The position numbers and the translations under genes are program-made. Shown piece after piece: positions 59,696 through 64,000 of a stretch of DNA of 64,000 nucleotides. Under the pieces are notes generated by a model. The model made no database searches. It was not told the DNA's origin and saw only the letters and a list, made by a program, of their open reading frames with translations. The stretch spans positions 1-64,000 of the forward strand of contig JAFEBL010000002.1 of the NCBI GenBank assembly GCA_018242665.1, in the 5' to 3' direction. This stretch comes from Nitrospira sp. (lineage in GTDB: Bacteria > Nitrospirota > Nitrospiria > Nitrospirales > Nitrospiraceae). Positions within the stretch are counted from its first letter, which is position 1; each line of letters opens with the position of its first letter.

Positions 59696-60691
59696 TTAGA
59701 GCATCTCCTCGCTTCCTCCGCCGCCGATCACGATGCGGCCCTCTTCCTCGAGCTTGCGGCAGACCTTGAGAATGTTCTGTTGAGACTTTTCGACGTCGGA
59801 GACCTTGACCGGCCCGCGCGTTTCCATGTCTTCCTTGAGCATTTCCGCCGCTCGGCTTGACATATTTTTGAGGAACTTCTCCTTGATCTCCGGCGTCGCC
59901 CCGCGCAAGGCGATCGGCAGATCTTCTTTGCTGATTTCTTTCATCAACTCCTGCATGGCCCGTGAATCCAACCCCACCAGATCGTCGAAGACAAACATCA
60001 ACGCCCGGATACTGTCCGCCAAGGCCTGATCCTTCTCGGTAATTTTCGCCATGATGGCGCCTTCGGTGTTCTTGTCCACGCGCGTGAGAATATCGGCCAT
60101 CAACTCCGCGCCGCCCACCGACATGCTGGACATGCCCATCGACGCCGACAGAATTTCCTGCAGGCTGTCGCTGAGTTCGGCCAGCACCTCCGGCTGGACT
60201 TCCTGCATCGTCGCGAGGCGCAGGGAGACATCCGCGTGCAGATGTGTCGGCAACATGGACAGCACGGCGCTGGCTTGTTCCGCCTCCATTTGCGCGAGAC
60301 AGACGGCGATCGTCTGCGGGTGCTCGATTTTCAGGATCTGGGCCACCGTGCGAGAGTCGACCCATTTCAGGGCATCGATGCCGGGATAGGTCTTCGTGTT
60401 CAGCGATTCGATCATGCGGGCGGCCTTCTCGGGGCCCAGCGCCTTTTTCAGAATCGCTTCCATGAATTCCCGGCTTTCAAATTGGACTTCGCCGCTGGCG
60501 CTGGCCTGTTCGAATTCCGCGATGACGCTGTCTTCTTCCTGCTTGGTGATATTCGCCGTCTCCTTCATGAACAGCCCGAGTTTGCGAATATCCTTCGGGT
60601 CGAGCGTTTTCATGACTTGGGCAGCAGCCTCTTCTCCGATTGCGCGAAGGAGAATGGCGGCTTTTTGGGCGCCCGAGAGGTCTTTGTTCAT
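59696..60691 (-). CDS. fliG: Flagellar motor switch protein FliG
   Basis: FliG is the switch rotor that meets the stators. The 331-residue protein has FliG N and middle domains (LSGAQKAAILLRAIGEEAAAQVMKTLDPKDIRKLGLFMKE; DALKWVDSRTVAQILKIEHPQTIAVCLAQMEAEQASAVLSMLP) and a C-terminal torque helix with FVFDDLVGLDSRAMQELMKEISKEDLPIALRGATPEIKEKFLKNMSSRAAEMLKEDMETRGPVKVSDVEKSQQNILKVCRKLEEEG, the charged torque residues included. Immediately downstream is the FliH fusion (adjacent stop and start). Confidence 0.97.
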   Translation of the reverse strand: MNKDLSGAQKAAILLRAIGEEAAAQVMKTLDPKDIRKLGLFMKETANITKQEEDSVIAEFEQASASGEVQFESREFMEAILKKALGPEKAARMIESLNTKTYPGIDALKWVDSRTVAQILKIEHPQTIAVCLAQMEAEQASAVLSMLPTHLHADVSLRLATMQEVQPEVLAELSDSLQEILSASMGMSSMSVGGAELMADILTRVDKNTEGAIMAKITEKDQALADSIRALMFVFDDLVGLDSRAMQELMKEISKEDLPIALRGATPEIKEKFLKNMSSRAAEMLKEDMETRGPVKVSDVEKSQQNILKVCRKLEEEGRIVIGGGGSEEML

Positions 60692-60702
60692 GGACTGGTC
60701 CG

Positions 60703-62265
60703 TTACGCGTTACTCTTGAGCCACTGTTTGACGACCACGGCGGTGTTGGCGGGATTGTTCTTGGCCATGTCCAGAATTTGAGACGGTTGTTTTCCGCTGA
60801 TGGCCGCTTCGACCTGACCGACCGAGGCCGGAAGCGCCGGCGTGTCACTCTCGGCGGGAGCCGGGGCCGAGGCCACCAACATCGCCATCAACGGCCGAAC
60901 GACCATGAAGAGAATCAAGAAGAACAGGACGCCGCCCACGGCATAGCGGATATACGGCATCCAGGCTTTCGTCGAATCCGCCACCGCTTCCACACCTGCT
61001 CCGCTCGGCTCCTCGACACCGAGACCAAACTGCACGTTCACGACTTCGACCTGATCCTGGCGCTCCGTGGAATACCCCATGGCCTTCTTGACGATCTCTT
61101 CGATCCGCTTCATTTCCTCTTCCGAGCGCGGCACATACTTCTTCGGCTGCTGTTCCGCGCCCGCCTCCCCGGCCTTCCCGCCGCCTTCATAGAGTCCGTC
61201 TACCAAGACGGCGACCGACAGCTTCTTGATCGTGCCGGTGGGTTCCACGATGCGGGAGACCGTGCGGCTGATTTCGTAGTTCACAGTCTCGTTCTTTGTT
61301 TGATTGCTGTTGGAGCTGGTTTGGCCGGCTTCCGCCTCCGTGCCCCCTGGCACGTTCGATTCCACACCTGGTACGCCGCCGGACGCGCCGTTCACGCCGT
61401 TGGATTTTTCCTGGCCTCGTTGTTCGCTGCGGACCACCTGCCCGTTCGGATCGTAGCGTTCTTCGGTGGTCTCGACTTTACGGAAATCGAGGACGCTCGA
61501 GACGCGGACCACGGCTTTGTTGACGCCGACGATCCGCTCCAACATGGTCTGGATACGGGTTTCGATGTCCTTTTCCAGCGTGCGTTGAAATTCCATTTGA
61601 GTGCCGGACAGACCGGCGGATTCGTCAGTCGAGCTGTTCGACAACAGATTGCCGTGTCCATCCACCACCGTGACATCACGGGCCTGCAGCCCTTCGACGC
61701 TGCTGGACACCAGATGGACGATGCCCTGGATCTGGGCTTTCGAAAGCGACTGGTTGGCGCGCAATGACACGACGACGGAGGCCCGTGCCCGATCCTGCTC
61801 TGTGGCGAAAAGCCGGCGTTCCGGAATGGCCAGATGCACCCGAGCCCGTTCGACCTCAGGCATTTGCGTGATCGTCCTGGCCAATTCCCCCTGCAAGGCC
61901 CGTCGATAATTTAGTTTCTGCACGAAATCCGACATGCCCATGGTGGTGCGATCGAAAATCTCATAGCCGACTCCGCCGCCATGCGGGAGGCCCTGTCCGG
62001 CCATTTCGAGCCTCAGGTCGTGTACTTGCGCATTGGGCACCAGGATGGTGGTCCCGCCGTTGGTGGTCTCATAGGGCACCTTCGCGTCTTTCAGCTTATC
62101 GATAATGCCTGAGGCATCATCGACCGCCAAATTGGCAAACAGCACCTGCATGTCCGGCTGCTGGGTCCACAACGTCACCGCCACTAGTCCGGCGATGGAG
62201 CCGGCGAGGGCGAGCAGGATGATGAGGCGCTGATTGATCGTGAAGTGGGCGAATTTTGAGAACAT
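60703..62265 (-). CDS. fliF: Flagellar MS-ring protein FliF
   Basis: FliF forms the inner-membrane MS ring. The 520-residue protein has an N-terminal membrane segment (RLIILLALAGSIAGLVAVTLW), periplasmic ring-building domains (QVLFANLAVDDASGIIDKLKDAKVPYETTNGGTTILVPNAQVHDLRLEMAGQGLPHGGGVGYEIFD, KLNYRRALQGELARTITQMPEVERARVHLAIPERRLF), a second segment near 450 and a C-terminal FliG-binding tail ending KNNPANTAVVVKQWLKSNA. Length is typical. AAAGGAT precedes the ATG. Confidence 0.96.
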   Translation of the reverse strand: MFSKFAHFTINQRLIILLALAGSIAGLVAVTLWTQQPDMQVLFANLAVDDASGIIDKLKDAKVPYETTNGGTTILVPNAQVHDLRLEMAGQGLPHGGGVGYEIFDRTTMGMSDFVQKLNYRRALQGELARTITQMPEVERARVHLAIPERRLFATEQDRARASVVVSLRANQSLSKAQIQGIVHLVSSSVEGLQARDVTVVDGHGNLLSNSSTDESAGLSGTQMEFQRTLEKDIETRIQTMLERIVGVNKAVVRVSSVLDFRKVETTEERYDPNGQVVRSEQRGQEKSNGVNGASGGVPGVESNVPGGTEAEAGQTSSNSNQTKNETVNYEISRTVSRIVEPTGTIKKLSVAVLVDGLYEGGGKAGEAGAEQQPKKYVPRSEEEMKRIEEIVKKAMGYSTERQDQVEVVNVQFGLGVEEPSGAGVEAVADSTKAWMPYIRYAVGGVLFFLILFMVVRPLMAMLVASAPAPAESDTPALPASVGQVEAAISGKQPSQILDMAKNNPANTAVVVKQWLKSNA

Positions 62266-62373
62266 ACGCGACGGGATCCTTTATGCGTCCAATTCGAGGG
62301 TGACTGCCGATGGCCCCTCGATGTCCTGAGTCAGCCACGCCGGCAGCACGGCATCCAGGGATGATGCCGCCCG

Positions 62374-62676
62374 CTAAATCTGCATGCGCTGGATTTCTTC
62401 GTACGCCGTCACCAGCTTGTTCCGCACCTGCATCATGAGCTGAAATGACGCGTCGGCCTGTTGCAGGGCCACCATTGCCTGGTGAATGTTGGTGCTCTGA
62501 CCGGTCACGAGCGCATCGACGGCCTGGCTCGCTCCCGTTTGCGCATCGTTGATATGCCCGATGGCCTCTTGCAACGAATCGACGAAATTCGCGCCCCCGG
62601 CTTGCCCGGACTCCTTGATTTCCGGAATCTCGATCGGATGCGGCTGATTTGCCCCGACGATCCGCAAGTCAGTCAT
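62374..62676 (-). CDS. fliE: Hook-basal body protein FliE
   Basis: FliE links the MS ring to the proximal rod. From MTDLRIVGANQPHPIEI (62676) the protein is 100 residues, with the conserved C-terminal motif AMVALQQADASFQLMMQVRNKLVTAYEEIQRMQI. The frame to 62709 adds 11 residues overlapping flgC. Neighbours flgC and fliF fit the classic order flgB-flgC-fliE-fliF. Confidence 0.95.
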   Translation of the reverse strand: MTDLRIVGANQPHPIEIPEIKESGQAGGANFVDSLQEAIGHINDAQTGASQAVDALVTGQSTNIHQAMVALQQADASFQLMMQVRNKLVTAYEEIQRMQI

Positions 62677-62678
62677 GA

Positions 62679-63128
62679 TTATCTCCCGATCTCCAACGCC
62701 CGGCTCCACATGGTACGGGACGCATTGACCGCCTGGACATTGGCTTCATACGCGCGCGATGCACCGATCATGTTCACCATCTCCTCCATGACATTCACGT
62801 TGGGCATGGTGACGAACCCTTTTTTGTCGGCATCGGGATGGCGCGGATCGTAGACCTTCTGGCCCGGCTTCTGATCTTCGATGACTCGAGTCACCTTCAC
62901 GCCGTCGAGGGCATGTTTCCCCGCCCCCGTTGAGACCTGCGTGAAGGCGCGTTGGAACGCGGAGGACACTGGCGCGGCCTGAAAAACAACATCCCGACGC
63001 TTATAGGGGCCGCCGGTACTCGTTTTTGTGGATTGCGCATTGGCCAGGTTGCTGGCAATGACATTCATGCGATGGCGATGCGCATCAAGCGCCGACACCG
63101 AAACCGCGAGGCTATCTGTTAAGTCCAT
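62679..63128 (-). CDS. flgC: Proximal rod protein FlgC
   Basis: FlgC is a proximal rod subunit. The 149-residue protein has the rod N-domain LAVSVSALDAHRHRMNVIASNLANAQSTKTSTGGPYKRRDVVFQ and the C-domain VMEEMVNMIGASRAYEANVQAVNASRTMWSRALEIGR, with the family-specific PYKRRDVVF and YDPRHPDADKKGFV. GGAGAAAAGAGG precedes the ATG. It lies 60 bases behind flgB. Confidence 0.96.
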   Translation of the reverse strand: MDLTDSLAVSVSALDAHRHRMNVIASNLANAQSTKTSTGGPYKRRDVVFQAAPVSSAFQRAFTQVSTGAGKHALDGVKVTRVIEDQKPGQKVYDPRHPDADKKGFVTMPNVNVMEEMVNMIGASRAYEANVQAVNASRTMWSRALEIGR

Positions 63129-63187
63129 GTCGTACCTCTTTTCTCCTTCAGTTCATGCTGGGACGTGGCGTTGACAGACGAGTGGCA

Positions 63188-63595
63188 CTATCGCCCTTCA
63201 CGGATCGCACTGAGCAACTGACGGTAGCGCATGCTGATGATCGTCGCGGCCGTGTTGTAATGCTTGGCGTTGTCGGACATCTTGGCCATTTCCAGCTCGA
63301 TGTTGACCGAGTTGGCATCGAGCGGCAGATCACCGGCCGGTACCTCTTCGAGCCGCCCCGTCACGCGTTGAAACCCATTGCCCTTGGGGCCGATGTGATG
63401 CTGGTGCGTGGACACCAGGGTGATGGGCAACTTGCCCTGCTGCGCGTTCGCTAGCGCCTGCCCGAAATTCAAATCTGTGGCGCGATACTTGGGCGTTTCT
63501 TCGTTGGCGATATTGGCGGCAATCACCTGCTGGCGTGCGCCACGCAAGTCCAACGACCGTTCCAGCAGCTGCATGGTTCGATCAAAGATGGTCAT
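63188..63595 (-). CDS. flgB: Proximal rod protein FlgB
   Basis: FlgB is a proximal rod subunit. The 135-residue protein starts MTIFDRTMQLLERSLDLRGARQQVIAANIANEETPKYRATDLNFGQALANAQ and ends NSVNIELEMAKMSDNAKHYNTAATIISMRYRQLLSAIREG, both canonical. GAGGAG precedes the ATG. First gene of the long run, behind a sigma-54 element. Confidence 0.96.
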   Translation of the reverse strand: MTIFDRTMQLLERSLDLRGARQQVIAANIANEETPKYRATDLNFGQALANAQQGKLPITLVSTHQHHIGPKGNGFQRVTGRLEEVPAGDLPLDANSVNIELEMAKMSDNAKHYNTAATIISMRYRQLLSAIREGR

Positions 63596-63630
63596 GGTCT
63601 GCTCTCCTCAGAAAATTCTGCCCACCAATG

Positions 63631-63646
63631 TGCAATCTATGTACCC
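63631..63646 (-). promoter_or_regulatory. Sigma-54 promoter of the flgB operon
   Basis: On the minus strand GGGTACA-TAGA-TTGCA, with the invariant GG-N10-GC spacing and a perfect -12 TTGCA; the -24 block matches TGGCACG at four of seven. Start of transcription near 63620, about 25 bases before the flgB ATG. The partial regulator immediately upstream is of the class that activates sigma-54. Confidence 0.65.
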
Positions 63647-63765
63647 CGTCACACTCGTAGGAAAACGGCTGTGTCCGCGCGCTCGGCTGCAGAGGCTCTG
63701 ATTCTGATAGTCGGCAAAAATGGCGACTGTGGGAAAAAATTTCCCGGTACTGAGGGGGCAATCCC

Positions 63766-64000
63766 TTAGGACTTTTCCGTCTCGACCTGGTCTCCTCTGT
63801 CCCGATATTCCCGCAATTTATTTCGTAACGTGCGGATACTGATGCCCAATTCTTTCGCCGCGTGTGTGCGGTTGTCTTTTACCCGCGCCAGGGTCTTGAA
63901 GATCAGATCCCGCTCCATCTCCCAGAGTGAGCCGTGCGCCGAGGGCGCGACCAGGGATTCGATCGTGTCCACTTCCCGCACGGGAACCATCCCGTCGCCC
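63766..64000 (-). CDS. C-terminal end of a sigma-54-dependent (NtrC/FlrC-like) response regulator, cut by the window edge
   Basis: The last ~78 residues of a longer protein; the frame continues off the right edge. Residues SLWEMERDLIFKTLARVKDNRTHAAKELGISIRTLRNKLREY form a Fis-type helix-turn-helix, the DNA-binding domain found at the end of NtrC/AtoC/FlrC enhancer-binding proteins. Upstream in the flagellar locus, and with four sigma-54-like promoters nearby, it is best read as a FlrC/FlgR-type master activator; AAA+ and receiver domains would be outside the window. Ends TAA at 63766. Confidence 0.85.
   Translation of the reverse strand, partial: GDGMVPVREVDTIESLVAPSAHGSLWEMERDLIFKTLARVKDNRTHAAKELGISIRTLRNKLREYRDRGDQVETEKS

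Noticed and set aside
63734-63748. Inverted repeat GGGAAA-TTT-TTTCCC upstream of flgB
   Set aside because: Stem of six pairs only and no following T-run; could be a weak terminator of the partial regulator gene, but not supportable.
1-64000. CRISPR arrays, tRNA or rRNA genes
   Set aside because: No regularly spaced direct repeats, and no cloverleaf or rRNA core sequences were recognised on either strand.

Overview
The window looks like the main flagellar locus of a high-GC Gram-negative bacterium, most probably a Nitrospira-like member of the Nitrospirota. I infer this from the gene content: FliW with CsrA, FlhF with FlhG, a B12/radical-SAM-rich sugar island beside flagellin, a short FlgD, and P- and L-ring genes that imply an outer membrane. 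I could not run a database search, so the genus is a guess. I saw no rRNA, tRNA, CRISPR array, transposase or attachment site.

Layout from left to right. Positions 1-3433 hold the start of an unidentified gene cut by the window edge, cheR, a small HTH protein, a second MinD-type ATPase on the plus strand, a PilZ protein and a FliT-like protein. Positions 3420-6504 are the filament genes fliC-flaG-fliD-fliS, transcribed leftwards from a good sigma-28 promoter at 6635-6661. Positions 6741-26637 are a leftward glycan island. In transcription order it has a DegT-fold enzyme with His in place of the catalytic Lys, an NDP-sugar epimerase, a heptose-type kinase and nucleotidyltransferase, a transketolase split in two genes, two B12-binding radical SAM enzymes, a 1796-residue multi-domain glycosyltransferase, three smaller glycosyltransferases and an unknown protein next to flagellin. 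The likely product is a flagellin or surface glycan. Positions 26833-31856 are a c-di-GMP/signalling island: a YcgR-like PilZ protein on the minus strand, and on the plus strand an HD-GYP phosphodiesterase translationally coupled to a BarA-type hybrid histidine kinase. The divergent pair is separated by sigma-28-like promoters facing both ways.

Positions 31989-63595 are one uninterrupted leftward run of flagellar genes. In transcription order: flgB flgC fliE fliF fliG, a receiver-domain/FliH fusion, fliI fliJ motE-like; fliK flgD flgE; fliL fliM fliN fliO fliP fliQ fliR flhB flhA flhF flhG fliA and a degenerate GGDEF protein; flgF flgG flgA flgH flgI flgJ; flgM flgN flgK flgL csrA fliW. Sigma-54-type elements stand before flgB (63631-63646), fliK (56081-56096), fliL (52566-52581) and flgF (40881-40896), and a sigma-28 element stands before flgM (35993-36020). 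The C-terminus of a Fis-type, sigma-54-dependent regulator is cut at the right edge.

Together this reads as a three-tier hierarchy. An enhancer-binding regulator and sigma-54 drive the hook-basal body operons. FliA, restrained by FlgM, drives flgM, fliC and apparently the c-di-GMP genes. CsrA/FliW, made from the end of the flgM operon, probably controls flagellin translation; a CsrA-like site lies in a palindromic hairpin in the fliC leader. The most unusual item is the receiver domain fused to the export-ATPase regulator FliH, which would place a phosphorylation switch on the flagellar secretion machine itself.
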